Positions 48,780-62,545 of a stretch of DNA of 64,000 nt are shown here, one piece after another. The position numbers and the translations under genes are program-made. Under the pieces are notes generated by a model. It was not told the DNA's origin. It did not search any database and worked only from the letters and a program-made list of their open reading frames with translations. Origin of the DNA: Hydra vulgaris (lineage: Eukaryota > Cnidaria > Hydrozoa > Anthoathecata > Hydridae); contig NC_088921.1 in the NCBI RefSeq assembly GCF_038396675.1, positions 71,746,001 to 71,810,000 on the forward strand, written 5' to 3'. How positions within the stretch are numbered: position 1 is the first letter of the stretch; every line of letters starts with the position of its first letter.

Positions 48780-50560
48780 TTGTCTTGCATATCAAGCTCA
48801 GAAAGAACCTGCTTCATTATCAAATTTGTCTTTTGCCTTGCCCAAGAGATAGCATTTGGCGTTATTTGCTCCCAATAAGCCAAAAAATCATTTCACTCTT
48901 GAAAATTGCAACAGAAATCCTTCTGAAACTAAGATAAGAATATAGTATAAGACCGTTAGTAAAATCATTTTCTTTAATTTTACTTCAACAAAACTAAGAA
49001 TACTTTAGCAAAACCTATAGGACAAAAAAATATTTAAAAATTACAAGATCATCTTGTAATTTTTATGTATCTTTTAATTCAAAAGATGCATCATTTAATT
49101 TTTGTGATAAATAATTTTAAATATTTATTGGTGAAAGGTTTTAATGATAATAGGGTGATTTTTATTCTTACGTGTATGACTAGATCTTATAGTGGCGGAA
49201 ATGTTTTGAGTAAATCATCAAATGTTGGCCTATAATTCACAATCCATTTTCTACGAGAGCATGAAGTTTTTTCCATATAGCCCAACTTTCTTTCATAGCC
49301 TAAGTCATCAAATCTCAACTCTACTATCATACTAAATTCTTCTTTTGAGAAAAGTGCTATACAAAAAATTATTAAAACGCAATAAATTAAAAAACTATTT
49401 TTCAATATTTATATAGATTTAAAATTTTAATTTTAGCTAGATTTATTAGCTGATTGTTTATATGCTTAATTTGGAAAATTATTTTTAATACTGAGTATTA
49501 GGTAAATGTCTTAATTAAACGAAGAAAGAGTTTATGAAAAATATAATTAATATTAAAATACTTGAACTCTTCTGCTAAAAAAATAACTCTCTTTCGACGA
49601 GCTTGTACATCAACACCAACATGTTTACGCATAGTTTTCAGTCTCTCTTCTATGTGGCCATGAGGAGTGACCTTCGTTTTCTTATTACCCACTACATACT
49701 CTGTATATGGGCTATAATAGTTTTCCTACAAAATTTTTTTGTTTGTAAAATTAGATTTTATTACCTCATAGACAACTCAACTTATAATTGACAACTTAGT
49801 AAAATGTCTCTTTTAGTCTCACATATCCAATTTTTCCACCAGAATGTAGCTTTGGAAAGGCAGTGATAATAGCTTTTGCAAGATTAGATTTGGTTTTTGT
49901 GGAAGGATACCTAAAACATATATTAAAGAAAATATTTGTATAGCCAAATTTATATTAAGCAAATGTTTGATAAATTTTTATAAATAACTTTATAAATAAT
50001 TTTTATTAAACAAAACTTTTCAGTGTTACGCCAATAGTTCGTTGATATTACGGAAATAAACATAAACTTACATATTTCCAACTCTATGGACCATTGAGTT
50101 AACAACAATATGGATCATATCTTGACGCCTTTTAATAAGTGCACCCGTAGAATCATATTCTGCTAAAACAAGCCTACCTGCTTAATGTTTATCAAGCAAA
50201 CTACGTATGTTCTACATAAAAAAAAGACCATCATTTGTATAAGTTGAAAGTTTAGTTTGTTTTTTTAATTATATAAGGAATTTATTGCTGCAAAAAATGT
50301 TGGGGAATCCTGGCTTATTACTGTTTCTTTAAAATAATGAACTAAATATAAACAAAACACTTTAAAAAATTACTTTTAAGGTATACTTACAAAGCCAATG
50401 TTATCCAATCTTAAAGCAACCTGTACATCAATAGTATAAACATTTAATGTAACTTTACTTGACTCATTTAAAACGTCAGGTGAAAATTGAATTGTCGATG
50501 ATAATGTCGGTGACAAAGCCGACTCATCAAGGGAGCTGTTTAAAGTTTCAGTTAAACTGA
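48780..50560 (-). pseudogene. EnSpm-associated second gene, multi-exon remnant
   Basis: Minus-strand exons in order: a 5' part near 50100-50260 (RLVLAEYDSTGALIKRRQDM, VVNSMVHRVGNM then a GTAAGT donor at about 50070), a next exon 49810-49910 (STKTKSNLAKAIITAFPKLH, GGKIGYVRL), then EERLKTMRKHVGVDVQARRK (49560-49690), ELRFDDLGYERKLGYMEK and WIVNYRPTFDDLLKTFPPL (49187-49330), and SWARQKTNLIMKQVLSELDM (48790-48850). Clear exon-intron structure, but no ATG or domain recognised. It is on the same strand as and downstream of the transposase, as expected for the accessory gene of a CACTA element; function unknown. Confidence 0.5.
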
Positions 50561-50663
50561 AAGCTGTAGTTGTTATATCGTTTTCTACAAAAAAAAAAAA
50601 AAGAAGTATATTTACTTCTCAAGCTGTTTATTATAGGAGTAATGTACTTGTTCAAAACAACAA

Positions 50664-50779
<116 letters not shown>

Positions 50780-50949
50780 TTATTGTTTTGGACAAGTTAT
50801 AGTGGGTTATAAATACTTTTACATTTAGTTGAGCTATTTTATATTATTTTTAGCAACTCAATAATAAGCTTTTCTTTAACTGCTATCTTAAGAATTTACA
50901 ACTAAGCAAAGTATACAAATTATTAAAAAATGAAAAATCATTTAATACA

Positions 50950-52292
50950 TTACAATGATACAAATAGTGATGTAAAATAATATGCTGGTATATACTTGTA
51001 GGTTTTAAACAATGAACAGCATAAAAAAAGTTTATAATCTGCTAAGTCACTTGCTCTCAAACATAAACACTCTGAATCAAGTGAACAACAATACGATAGA
51101 GTTAGATCACAATACACGTGGACATGCCAATTAAGTCCAATATAATAAATTACATTTTGATGAACAAATATTTGTTCAATTTTAACAAATGACGGTTTAC
51201 CTTCATCACTAATAGAGTGAAGTACAGACATCTTAGTTTGGTACTTTTGACCAAAAATGACTACTTTTTCAGTCATAAACACATCTATTTTTTCACCAAT
51301 AAGAGGTAAAAATAATGACTTTGCCTAATATCTGTTGATGAAATAATTGTACCATTTCCAACATCTGAAATCCCTTTTAATGGACATCTAGTCATCCAAA
51401 CAAAAGCATGAGAGAGTTGGTGTCTGCTTGCTAGAGAAAACGCTATATTCTTAAAGTTACAAATGATGAGCAAGTTGCTTAAAAAAGTTATGTTTTGCTT
51501 CAAACCGCATTACGATCATATGTAAAAGTGGTCCGCTATTCTCTATTATAGTACCATAGTAAACCATTTTGTGATGTTTATATAAGTCTTTTATCAGGAT
51601 AACATATTTTAAATAACTCATGATGCTTTGATACAAGATCTTTTAAGTACAAAACATGTGACAGTGCAGAGTTTGACAACAAAATAATTTCTGTCAGCTG
51701 CATGAGCAGTTGGTACAAACGCCAGTTTAAATTATCTACTTTGTCAATACCATTAGCTAAAATACATGGTAAATGTAAAAACAAAATCAGCATCTGAGCT
51801 GATCGTTGTCCAAGTAATGAGTTGTGACATTTTAAATGTGACTCACTTATAAAACTAGGTTTTGAGTTACTAACCAGACCATAATCCATTGTATTAATAC
51901 GACAATTAAGCCCATGGAAATTAATAAGCTTCAAGGCACAAATTATGTGGCGCAAAAATAACTTGACTTCAAACGGAATTGCACCTTCGAATAAATCATG
52001 CATTATATCGGCTGAGTCATCAGAAGCAGGATGGTAATAGTTCAAATTTTTTAAAGTTGATGGCTGCTTGATGCCACACTCTTTAGATGAAATGGTACCA
52101 TTTTTAAGCTGCTCAATATGTTGCTCATATGATTGTTGTGCCCTCATTGTAAGAGAATACTCACAAAATACTTTTTGCATCTCATCCTGAGTCTCCATGC
52201 ATAAGTCAAAAGCAAATAAAGCACTCCTAAAATTTTCCTTGTGTCCAAGTATTGCATGCAGCCCTAAATTATCGCCAACAATTTGTGCTAAA
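50950..52292 (-). pseudogene. EnSpm/CACTA transposase
   Basis: Minus-strand coding with few lesions. Entry at about 52292: AQIVGDNLGLHAILGHKENF, then the clean block 52198-51578 with DDSADIMHDLFEGAIPFEVK, LRHIICALKLINFHGLN and WRLYQLLMQLTEIILLSNSA, and after a frame change GTIIENSGPLLHMIVMRFEA and KHNFFKQLAHHL. The Q-(I/T)-x-GDNLGL-(H/N), D-(I/M)-MHDL-x-EG-x-(I/V)P and GP-L-x-x-M-x-x-(K/R)FE-x-KH motifs characterise animal EnSpm transposases. More decayed coding runs on to 50950. Upstream exons may lie beyond 52292. A potential acceptor lies directly before AQIVGDN. Confidence 0.75.
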
Positions 52293-52481
52293 AAACAACA
52301 AATATTTATCTCTTTTCCATCACAAAAAACTGTAAAATCAAAGACTGATTGTTCAGCAATTAAAAAACTGTAAAATTAAAAGACTTATTGTTCAGCAATT
52401 AAAAGACTTACACGATGAGGGCATCGTGTAAGTCTTTTAAAAGTTGAACTGAGTTAGACTTTGTAAATTGTATTGTATGTA

Positions 52482-52653
52482 CATCTTTTTATTTATAAAG
52501 TTTTTAGATTATACACATCACATACTACATAACTTTTATAATAAACACCATATAGAATGTTACGTGTAAACATCACATTCTATATGGAATTTATTATAAA
52601 AGTTATGTAGTATGTGATGTGTATAATCTATAAACTTTTTTAAATAAAAAGAT
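52482..52653. repeat. Hairpin with arms of about 75 bp
   Basis: Left arm contains AGATTATACACATCACATAC and TACATAACTTTTATAATA; the right arm is the inverted copy (TATTATAAAAGTTATGTAG, GTATGTGATGTGTATAATCT), extended by ATCTTTTTATTTA. A smaller hairpin (AAGACTTACACGATG / CATCGTGTAAGTCTT) lies at 52402-52437. Confidence 0.85.
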
Positions 52654-53199
52654 ACACATTATTAATAATATAGATATCGATATAGTATATCGATATGATA
52701 AATAATAAAAATATATTTTGACATCTATCAGTGGTGTACACTTGGATTTTGGTCAGTCGCCTGGTGGGCGACTGAGAGTAATAATTTACCTAATCTCGGT
52801 CACCCGCCAATGTTTTCAGTTGTCCATCACCATTTTTTAACAAAATTCGCATTTTGCGTAATTCTCATACAGTAAATTCTCAACATATATCATACATATA
52901 CATACATCCATATATCATACATCCAGATATGCCATGATATATCATAACATATATAGTATATTATATATACTACGATATACTACATTTTATATACTATTAT
53001 ATTTTATATCATAATATGATATAGTATTATATAATATATTATAATATACTATATCATATTATGATATATCATAACATGATGACTCTATTATAGTGTTTAT
53101 CATATAGACTATATTATAGTGTATATCATAATTTTATGAGATATAGTATATCATGTTAATATTATTATTTACTATATTATATACATGTTTATATCTATA

Positions 53200-53690
53200 C
53201 ACTCATATATATGCACGTATATAATTCGTATTAATTTATATCTATACACTCATATACATACACGTATATAATTCAAATGCGTATACTGTCTTGTAAACAA
53301 GAGATGAGTATATACATTGTGTATATATACATGTGTATATTTACATATGTATATATTACATTTATACACATATATTATATATGTATGTAAAGTTAATATA
53401 TACATATGTTAATATACATATATATGTGTATATTTTTTTTAATATTCATATATATACATATATATGTGTATATTTTTTGCTAACGTACGTAAAAGAGATG
53501 TGTATATAATATACACATCTCTTTTACATATCTCATTTACGTACATTCGCAAAAAATATACACATATATATATTATATATGTGTATATTTTTTGCGAAAG
53601 TATGTAAACGAGATGTGTATATTATACACACATCTCTTTTATGTACGTTCGCAAAAAATATACACATATATATGTATGTAAATATAATAT
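53200..53690. repeat. AT-rich inverted-repeat cluster
   Basis: Words such as ATATATGTGTATATTTTTTG and GATGTGTATA alternate with their reverse complements (CAAAAAATATACACATATAT) several times. Related words occur again at 57535-57570 (ATACACATCTCTTTTATGTA), on the far side of the inserted element, so this block was split by it. Confidence 0.7.
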
Positions 53691-54647
53691 ATACATATGT
53701 AAATATATAGGGTTACCATATGGTAATCATCAAAAAAGAGGAGATTTTACTAAGCGTGTTAAATGAATGGGGAGTTCCCATTATTTAGCAAGGTTGTACC
53801 AGGAGTGGACTCCTTTTAAGAAAATTAAATGAATAAAATTAATTTAATTAGGCGCAAAATGTTTACATTCAATTTTATTATTGTCTTACAATTATTGATT
53901 CTTGATTAAATAAATCTTTTAAAACGGTATTTTTTAATATAGAATAAGTTATTCTATATTGAAATATATCATTTACAATATAATTTACAAAATACATACA
54001 AAATATATGCATACAAAATAATATACGAAAGATAAAAACTATATAAATGCAAGCCATGAATTAAATCTTCATTATATAACTTGTTTCTATTGTCATCTTT
54101 AATCATTATTTACTTGTATCTAACTAATCACTTGCATCAGTTATCAATTTCACTGTCATAGACCAATTATTTGTTGGAACAGAGCAAGAACTATAAACAG
54201 GGGAAGATGAATCATACCAAATATACACTTTGTTGAAACCATCTTTTTCAATAAGTCTTTGCTTGATAACAAATACTTATATAACTTATACTGTCAAGCT
54301 TCATCTAAATGAAAGCTTTTAACCCTTAGTAATAGGACTAAAAACAGGTCAAAGAGTATGCAAATTGCGTAATTTTGACTTATTTATTATTGTAAGATGC
54401 ATTAGATAAATCAAATTAACGTAAGGAAATTTGTTTATCTTCGTGAGAAACAAAATTATATGATCCAGCTGGCTAAATTTTGAAATTGGCTTCACAATCA
54501 TTTCTCCCTTTCTTAAACTAGAAAACATTTTTTTTTGACGGCATTATTGATAGTGTCGCAATTCTTTTACTATTTAAACGTCAAATTTAAATTCAAGGAA
54601 TAATTTCTTGTGTAGTAGAAACCAAAATACTTTATAAACTTAATGTA

Positions 54648-57177
54648 GGGTAAATACGCCAACTAACGGCCATTAACCATTTACTGGGCACTTTTAAAAG
54701 CATTTCTCATTAAAATCTATGGCACAAGTTGTCCTTAAGTTGAGATATTAACAACATCTACATTTAAAATAAATTCTGATTTTCTGAGTTTATTCTACTT
54801 TTAAAGTTACTGTCCGAGTTAATTCTACTTTTAAAATTACTTTAAAAGTAGTATGCTTAACCATTTTAAAGTTACTTTTAAAATCATTTTAAAGTTAATA
54901 ATTTTAAAATTACTTTAAAAGTAGAATGAACTCAGAAAATTTTAGTTAATTATAATTATAGTTAATTATGTTATGATAACGTTGATTTAATAAAAATACA
55001 CCGTTACAGTAAATATATGATTTTCCTAAAAGTATCTTATGAATGTATGTTTTTATTTTTTTATTTTTAAAAGATAATAATATTATATGAAACCATGAAA
55101 CCAGTTATTTCAACAATGATAATAAAAAAACGCATGCTGTGGACTGAGAATATAATGAAACTAGCTGTACATGCAGTTGCATCAGGTATGTCTCAACCGA
55201 AAGCAAGTTTATCATATAAAGTTCCGCGATCGACTCTGCAAACCATAATCTCTGGAATGTCAAAAATAGGAGCGAAACCAGGGAAAAGCCAATGTTAGGT
55301 GACCTTAAGAAAAACTAATTGATTATGCTGGCAATCGTGCCCAAATGGGAATCGGTTTTGGGAAAAAAACATCTATGACTTATGCTGCTAAGCTTGCTAA
55401 AAACATAACATAAGTTTTAAAATTGGTCGACCGAGTGAAAAGTGGTAACAACTACTTAAAAAGAGACTACTTACGAAGAGATGTTGCTGCCAGGAAAGAC
55501 TCAAAATATATTCAGAGTCGAACAAGTGACAAAAAGGAAATAATTACTGTTATATGTTGCATAAATGCAGCTGGTCAAGTTATACCAGCTCATATAAAAG
55601 GAAAACGAAAAACTGTACGAACTCTTTATGGTTTTGATACAAAAATGATCCAAGAGGAGCAACATGGAGTGTGTCTGAAAAGAGCTGGACCAAACAAGGT
55701 ATTGCAGAGTTATGGTTTGAAAAAACATTCCTTCCAAATATTGGCTCAGTAAGACAGATTTTAATTCTAGATGGATATGACTCACACAATTTTGTTAAAA
55801 TGATTGAGCTGGCTATCGTAAACCAAATTGAAATTGTTGAGCTTCCAGCTCACACCAGCAACTGATTGCAGCCTTGTGACAAAACAGTTTTTAAGTCTCT
55901 GAATACTGCCTATTCTGAGGAATGCCAAACAATGATGAATGGCTATCCAGTTGTAGTAGTTTCGCATTCTTACTTTTGCGGTTTGTTTTCAAAAGCGTGG
56001 AAATATGCTATGACTGACAAAAATATACGCTGAGGATTTAGAGCTTGTGGAATTTATCCCTTTTAACCAAGATGTTATTCCTAAAGAGGCATACATCCCA
56101 AATGTTTTATATAGTAAAATTTCAGATGCTGTCCCAGGTCAAAATGTATGCAACATTTCAATAATAAACAACCTTCCATTATTGTCTGATCTATCAGAAA
56201 ACAGCTTTGCAATTAACTTGCTGTCTTCTACCAAACCAGTAGAAGAAAATGAGTTTTTAATTCAAGACAATGTGCAATATTTAATTATTGTTAAAGAACA
56301 CAGCTATGCAAGAATCAAACCGTTACAAGACAATGAGTTTGTTGATTTTTCTGTTCAAGACAATATTCCGGGTTTGAATATTGATACTGATATACGTCTT
56401 GAAGTAATTGAGTTAACATAAGATTCAAATGATAAAAAAATTTTTTTTTGCAAAACATTAACAGATCTTCCATTTCCATTTGCTAACTCGTCTTGTCAAT
56501 CAGACAAAGATTCAGATGTTCTTACATATCCTTCTCCACAAATTAAACAAACAAAAAAACACTCAAAAAACTCTAATTTAAAGTTTTTTGTTGTAACCTC
56601 AGAGGAGGCTTATAATGCAAAGTTTGAAGATAAGGCTTCAAAGGTAGCTAATGAAAATAAAAAAGTTGAAAAATAAAAGATTTTGAAAGAAAAAAAAGAA
56701 AACTTTGCAAAAAAGAAGCTAGATCATATATCAAACTTGAATAATTTGACCAAGGTGAATGAAAAAAAATGATATTTTATAAGAAATATTTTTTAGATAT
56801 TTTTGTTCGTGTTAATTCACCTTAATGAGTGTATAAATAATTTAATTGAGCAAGTTATCTTGATTTTATGGTGTGCTTTTTATTTATTTATATATTTTTT
56901 AATTCTATGATAATAAATCAACTACAATGCCCTATTCAGTCAAATACAGCCAATAACCAATAAATGGTTTAGATGGCCAGTATTTGGTAAAATTGTTTAC
57001 CTTTAATATCTGGGTTATATATAATTTTATGTTACTTATAGTCACAATAATTTTTACTAAAATGTCAGAGCTTTTAATTCTCTAAAATTTTATATATGGT
57101 ATGTAACTTATACTTAAGTTTTTTTCTTTAACTGGTGTTTCTTGTAAAAATGTGGCCAGTAATTGGCGTAACTACCC
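54648..57177 (+). mobile_element. pogo-like Tc1/mariner element, about 2.5 kb
   Basis: Inverted ends GGGTAAATACGCCAACTAAC (54648) and, reversed, GGGTAGTTACGCCAATTACT (57177) with TA on both sides. Contains the transposase remnant 55095-56675. Nested within the 53708-57506 element and hence within EnSpm. Confidence 0.8.
55095..56675 (+). pseudogene. pogo transposase, multiple breaks
   Basis: Blocks in order: a helix-turn-helix of the psq type (ENIMKLAVHAVASGMSQPKA, then YKVPRSTLQTIISG) at 55095-55298; DDE-core start (DKKEIITVICCINAAGQVIP, AHIKGKRKT) 55423-55620; second D block (VRQILILDGYDSHNFVKMIE) and ELPAHTSN, stop, LQPCDKTVFKSLNTAY (D-rich third block) 55671-55960; then NIR, stop, GFRACGIYPFNQDVIPKEAY. 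C-terminal Lys/Glu tail to about 56675. The HTH - DDE order and LPAH-(T/S)-(S/T)-x-x-LQP-(L/C)D are typical of the pogo family. At least three stops and two frame changes. Confidence 0.85.
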
Positions 57178-58025
57178 TAATTTAACGGTCGCGACTTTCG
57201 TTTTCGCAAGTTTGGATGTGCGCGCATTTTTCAATATTGTGTAATGAAGAGAAGAGAACACGTGTTATTTGAGCATTTTCAATAAAATGGTAGAATGACA
57301 AAAAAAAATTTACATTTAATAGTTTTTACATTTTCAGTTCTATATATACTCAAAATTTAAGTAATAAAAATGATATTTTTATAAAATTTAAATAAAAATC
57401 TCCAAAAAGAGGAGACTTTACGTTTCTTTCTGAAATCCCCCAGAGGCTTATTTATTGCCTTAAAATCCGGAGATCTCCGGGCGAATTCGGAGATATGGGA
57501 ACCCTAAAAATATCCATATATAAATATGTAAATATACTATATACACATCTCTTTTATGTACATTCGCAAAAAATATGAAAAGATAGCTTACTTTTAAGCT
57601 TTTCTGTAGCATCTACAGATATTCCTTTTGATAATAAATATTCTGCCAACTGTGACTCTGCCAACTTTTTTATGCTCATTTATAATAAAAAATTTTAAAA
57701 TAAAAGAATGCGCGCACACAGGACCTCTAAAAAGGTTAATGGTGATTGCTGTAGGGCCCAGAAAAATTATTTCACATTATCAGGCGATTTACTTGATGTT
57801 TCCGGTAAAGCACGTGAACGTTCTGGTAGAAAAGTTCACGTAACTTCTTTTGCCTGAACATTTCAGGAATTTTACTCTAAATGTTCAGCTGGTTTACTAA
57901 AATACCTGAACCGATACGGTAATTTGCCTGAATGTTTGAATTAAATTGCCGGAATGTTCAGGTAAATTTGTCCACCTGAACCATTCTAAACAAAGTTTGC
58001 CTGAACTTTTTTAAGAGTGTATGAG

Positions 58026-58396
58026 CAGGGATGCGTCCCAAAAAGAACCTAGGATTTGAAAATCACAAAAAGATTACTTCATCCTAGTTTTTGGTATCCA
58101 GGAGCTCTAAAAATATAAATAAGTTTATGGACTACAAATAGGAAAAAAATTAAGACTTTTAGGTTAGAGGAACAATCATTTTTTGAACCTGGAATCCGTA
58201 GGTATAATCGAGGCAAGGATTCCGGGACTTAAGGGCTCTGGGCTTAGAAACAATAAGTTTCAATTCATTAAATCTCATAAATTTTTTTCTGTTGGCAGAT
58301 CTTAAGTCAACAAACATGTTTAGAGCTTCTTGACACATAAGACTTGGAAAAAATAGAGATATAAAGCCGGAGTCCTGTTAGGACTTCGCATCCCTG
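58026..58396. mobile_element. Possible MITE with CAGGGATGCG ends
   Basis: Begins CAGGGATGCGTCC and ends GGACTTCGCATCCCTG, inverted repeats with one mismatch. Inside are several GATTCCGGGA / TCCTGTTAGG words and no gene. CAGGG ends are common in hAT-type MITEs. It abuts the EnSpm right end; no duplication found. Confidence 0.45.
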
Positions 58397-59700
58397 GATT
58401 TAAGGGATTATATAGTAAGCAGGTATATGACATGAGGAAACAATAATAAAAATACTGCAGTATCTGATAAAACTTTGGCAATCAAAAATGTTATTTGAAT
58501 GAAACTTTGACAATGTATATAATTAAAACCTGGTATCAAACAAAATTATTTTTTGTTTAAACCGTTTCTCATAAAAATTCTTGCATTTTTTTAATTTTCA
58601 GCTAAATCATACTCATTTTTACTTTCGTTTCATTCAGGTAACTAAGTTGAAAAAAACCAGTTCCTTAGACTGCTTGTCGGCTTCAAAAGTATTACACAAT
58701 AGCAATTTATTTATTTTCCCTTACGCTTGAGCATTTTTACCCCTAGTCCCATCATATTTTATATTCACCAGTTGCCACTAAAGAATGTGATTAGAAAAGA
58801 AAGATCTTGGTTAAACTTTAAAATATTTATACACTGATGATAAAAAAAGATAAATAAAAAACAAAAATTGATTTTGTAATGGGCATTGTAATGGATGAGG
58901 TTAAAACATCTCCTGAGAAACTTTGGCAAGTTTTTTTTTTAAGTTTAGATTAATGTAGTAATAAGTTGAGCAAAAGTTTTGGGCCAGAAAAAAAGTTTTT
59001 AATTGTATGCCAATTTCAAGTTTAAATTTGCCTACTAAGTGATTTCGTCATTTGCTGAGTGTGTTTGTCATTTACTAATGGTATTTGTCATTTGCTAAGT
59101 GAATTCGTTGCTTATAGTTCAATATTAAGCGTTATTATTTGTAAATTTAAAATAGTTCGCGTTTATTTGCAAACCGTTGCATTTTATAAGCATTTAAGGA
59201 CAACTAAACATGCTTTCAATTTCATGATCCCATAGTATTTTTAAATTGATAATACTACCATCTTTACTATTGATTGTAGTACCGCTTTATGGCATGTTCT
59301 GATTATTTTGATTTTATTCTACATTAGTTAAAAGGGCAATGTAATTGATCTATAGAATTTTTATATGGTCTTTAAATTGCTTTTTAGATCTAATAACAAG
59401 CTCAGCCTAATAAATAAATAAAAAAGAAGCCAAAAAATGAGTTAGTAAAATTTTTCTTATAGTTAGCTTTGAGTCAACTGCAAAATTATTGTTGTAGATA
59501 TGTTGTAGATTATTTTAATAGGGTTACCATATGTCCTCCTTTTCCGCAAGAGAGTAATTTAGAGTAGCTGTGGTGCAGTGTCCCAAACAAAGTCCTCCTA
59601 ATATAAAACAGTGTAAAATAATGTTGGTAGCAAACAAAAAAGTCAATACACGATCTTAAATATTGACAACCTCAGACTTAAGTCACAACAATTAAACATG
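58397..59700. other. AT-rich DNA, no gene seen
   Basis: Contains a short copy of the TAGGGTTACCATATG repeat end at 59519-59535 and repeated TTTGTCATTTGCTAAG words near 59050-59100. No credible coding frame. Confidence 0.5.
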
Positions 59701-59719
59701 GTCTTGGTATAATGGTCTA

Positions 59720-60727
59720 AAATGACTTGAAAGTTCGCACACATGAATCCTTCTTTTCCAATCGTAGTATAAAAGTTGTCCTCGATGGACAGCACTCTTC
59801 TTCTTATTCTGTAACTTCAGGGGTTCCTAAAGGTTCTATTCTTAGCCCTATACTCTTTTTAATTTACATAAACAATCTTCCAGATATTTTTACATCTACG
59901 GTAGCATTGTTTGCTGATGATACTACCATTTATTCTTGTCGCGATAAGAAGCCAACAATCTCTGATTCTCACTTCTGCTACAGCATGGGGCTCACAGTGG
60001 CTGCTGTACTTTAATATAGATAAAACTCAATTTTTTTCAGCCATTTTCAATCGTTATCGCAATAACTTAAATCTTCCTAGATTTATGAGCGGTGATGTAC
60101 TCGATGAGTCATCTACTCTTTATCTTCTAGGATTAATTCTTACTTCCGATCTTTCTTAGAAACCATATATCAAATCAGTTGCAAAACTAGCGTCTGCTAA
60201 GGTTGCATCTCCTTATCGAGCTCATTACTTTCTTACTTCGGATTCTATTCTCTATCTCAAGAAATCTTAATTCCGGCCTTTTATGGAATACTGTTGCCAT
60301 ATCTGGGGCGGTTCTTCTAATGATGCCCTTTCTCTTTTAGACAAGGTGCAAAAACGCATTGTAAGCATAGTTGGAACGGCTTTTGCAGCCAACCTCCAAC
60401 CATTATCACATCGTCGTAATGTTGCTTCTCTTTCACTTTTCTACAAATACTATATTAGGGCACTGCTTTAAAGAGCTAGCATCTCTTGCGCCATCTACTA
60501 AAATTCATTCTCGTGTTACTCGTCATTCAATTAAGTCTCATCCTTTTTCTGTGACTGTTCCTAAGTGCTCCAAACAGGCTTATTTGTCTAATTTTTTTCC
60601 TCGAACATCAGTTCTTTGGAACTCGCTTCCTTCATCTTGCTTTCCTGATTCATACAGTTTGCAATCCTTTAAGTCGTCTGTCAATCATTATCTTGCTCTA
60701 CAATCTTCATCTTCTTTCCTTCAGTAA
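59720..60727 (+). mobile_element. 5'-truncated non-LTR retrotransposon (CR1/Jockey-like) with reverse transcriptase remnant
   Basis: First block (59727-60014): SVTSGVPKGSILSPILFLIY, then LFADDTTIYS, the RT catalytic FADD box. A shifted frame continues NIDKTQFFSA and LYLLGLILTSDLS, a stop, and KLASAKVASPYRAHYF. A third (from 60283) has MEYCCHIWGGSSNDAL and LDKVQKRIV, and a final one has FPRTSVLWNSLPSSCFPDSY and LQSFKSSVNHYL ending 60727. Order RT palm - thumb - C-terminal YC-x-H-(I/V)W and LWN-x-LP-x-x-(C/V)F is that of CR1/Jockey. At least three frame changes. The N-terminal endonuclease is missing. Confidence 0.8.
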
Positions 60728-62344
60728 CTTCCATTTTTAATTAGTGGCTACCTCAGCCTTGTTGGAAGCGAAGATGTTTAAAAAAAAAACAAAAAAAACA
60801 TATTGAAACAGCAGCATCGACTGCATACCGTGTAATAGGGAGGCTGAAGAAGGCTTTTCGTAGTAGTAGCTTAAATCAATGGCGCACATTTAGAACAATG
60901 GCACACTCTTTCATGAATTCTGACATTAGCATTCTTGAAAACTTATGTATATTTAAATTTATTTTCTATTTCTGTTGCATAAAACTAACTGAAGTAGGAT
61001 TAACAACTGTTAACAATGATTGGCTGAAATGGCAGCTAGTTTGTCTGAGACCAACTCTCGATATTAATAACTATAAAAATAGTTTATCGCGAACAATCGT
61101 GGTTTCAGTAGTTAATTAAGTTCTTTCAAAACAAAATTTTATATTATATTTTATTTTAAAATTTTAAATATTATATTTTATGTTTAAATTTTTTACAACT
61201 ATAACTGAAAAAAATTGGCGGCAAAAAACTCTAATTTATCTTTGAGTCCATCTTCAATTATGTCAGAAAACAACAGTAATGAGGCATTATTAATGAATCA
61301 TACCATCGTCATTTTCAAATAGATTTAAATTTCTGCTTTAGTTTGGCTTTTCAGTTATAAGTTTTTTTTAAAATTTAGAACCGTGTTTAAGTATGGTAAT
61401 CAACTTTTAATATTTCTAGTTATTGCAAAATCATTTTTGTTAAAAGTATTTTAAAAACTATAATAAAACTTTAAATAAATTATAATTAATTTTTTCTAAA
61501 CTTTCTTAAGTGCACTCTTAGTAATAGAAACACAGTAAGTGAATAGTTTAACTAAGTTCTTTTTTCGAAAAATCACTTGGTTTGTTTAGGTTTTGGTTGG
61601 TATGTTTTTTACAAAATGAAAAGGTTAAATCTTTCAATTCAACATTTTATAAATAACAATATTTTAAAAATACAACTTGTATTCAATTGCAATTACAAAA
61701 ATTTAAAATATTAAATTTGTTTAAAACAATTTTACCTTTGATTGTTTATTTATTTGTTATAATATAAAATACTATTTATTATACTTGTTTATTACACTAT
61801 ATTTATTGTATTTATTATAGTATGATTAGGTTTAAAATTAAAATATTTTCAAAAGGATGTTTTAAATTATATAGTATATATAATATAAAAACAATATAGA
61901 TTGATAAGCTTAACGAGACAGAGTGTTTCTAATTTGATATTATTGAACTATAGGTAAGTAATATAATAAAAAATGATTAAGCATGAAAAAGTGTATAAAG
62001 TCTTCAGTCTTAATTTTTTACATGTTCATAATTTTTTCTCGATGTTTCACTACATTGCACCATTTCTTCCTCTCATTGTTTATTTTTGTTCGTATAGTTT
62101 TATATGAAAATGGAACAAGTTCTTGAAACTTTTCTATATATTTGCGATCTAAATACATAAATCATAATATTTAAAGGGATCCCAAACCTCTTTGACATGT
62201 TGTGTTTATATTAAAGAGAATGATAAAAAAAATGTTTGGGCTAAATTTTTTTGATTAAAACAAAAGAATCAATGCATACCAAGAAAATCTAGTTTTTTTA
62301 TTTTAGTTGAAGCTTGCCTCCTCTGTTTTGTTGTAGGCCGAAAA

Positions 62345-62545
62345 GTCAGCATATGCCGCGACTTGATAATTTATTCAAGTGCGTTTTGTTTTTAAGAGTT
62401 TCAGTATGTGACGTCATTGATTTTTTTTGTTTGTGTAAAAGATCGATTATACGAACAAACAAAAAAGTCAATGGCGCCATGTACTGAAACTCTTAGAAAT
62501 AAAATGGGCTTGAATAAATGATCAAGTCTGTAGATTGCAGCATAT
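62345..62545. mobile_element. Fold-back element of about 200 bp
   Basis: Left arm words AGCATATGCCGCGACTTGAT and AAGAGTTTCAGTATGTGACG are repeated inverted in the right arm (CATGTACTGAAACTCTTAGA and GATCAAGTCTGTAGATTGCA). The centre holds GATCGATTATACGAACAAAC. Non-coding, imperfect arms, MITE-like. Confidence 0.65.

Larger units (their letters stand above)
53708..57506. mobile_element. Probable DNA element with TAGGGTT ends
   Basis: Left end TAGGGTTACCATATGGTAAT, right end (inverted) TAGGGTTCCCATATCTCC. Both sides adjoin the same AT-rich repeat block. Contains a pogo element (54648-57177) and otherwise no recognised gene. The same TAGGGTTACCATATG start appears alone at 59519, so it is a repeated family. 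Target duplication not established. Confidence 0.5.
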
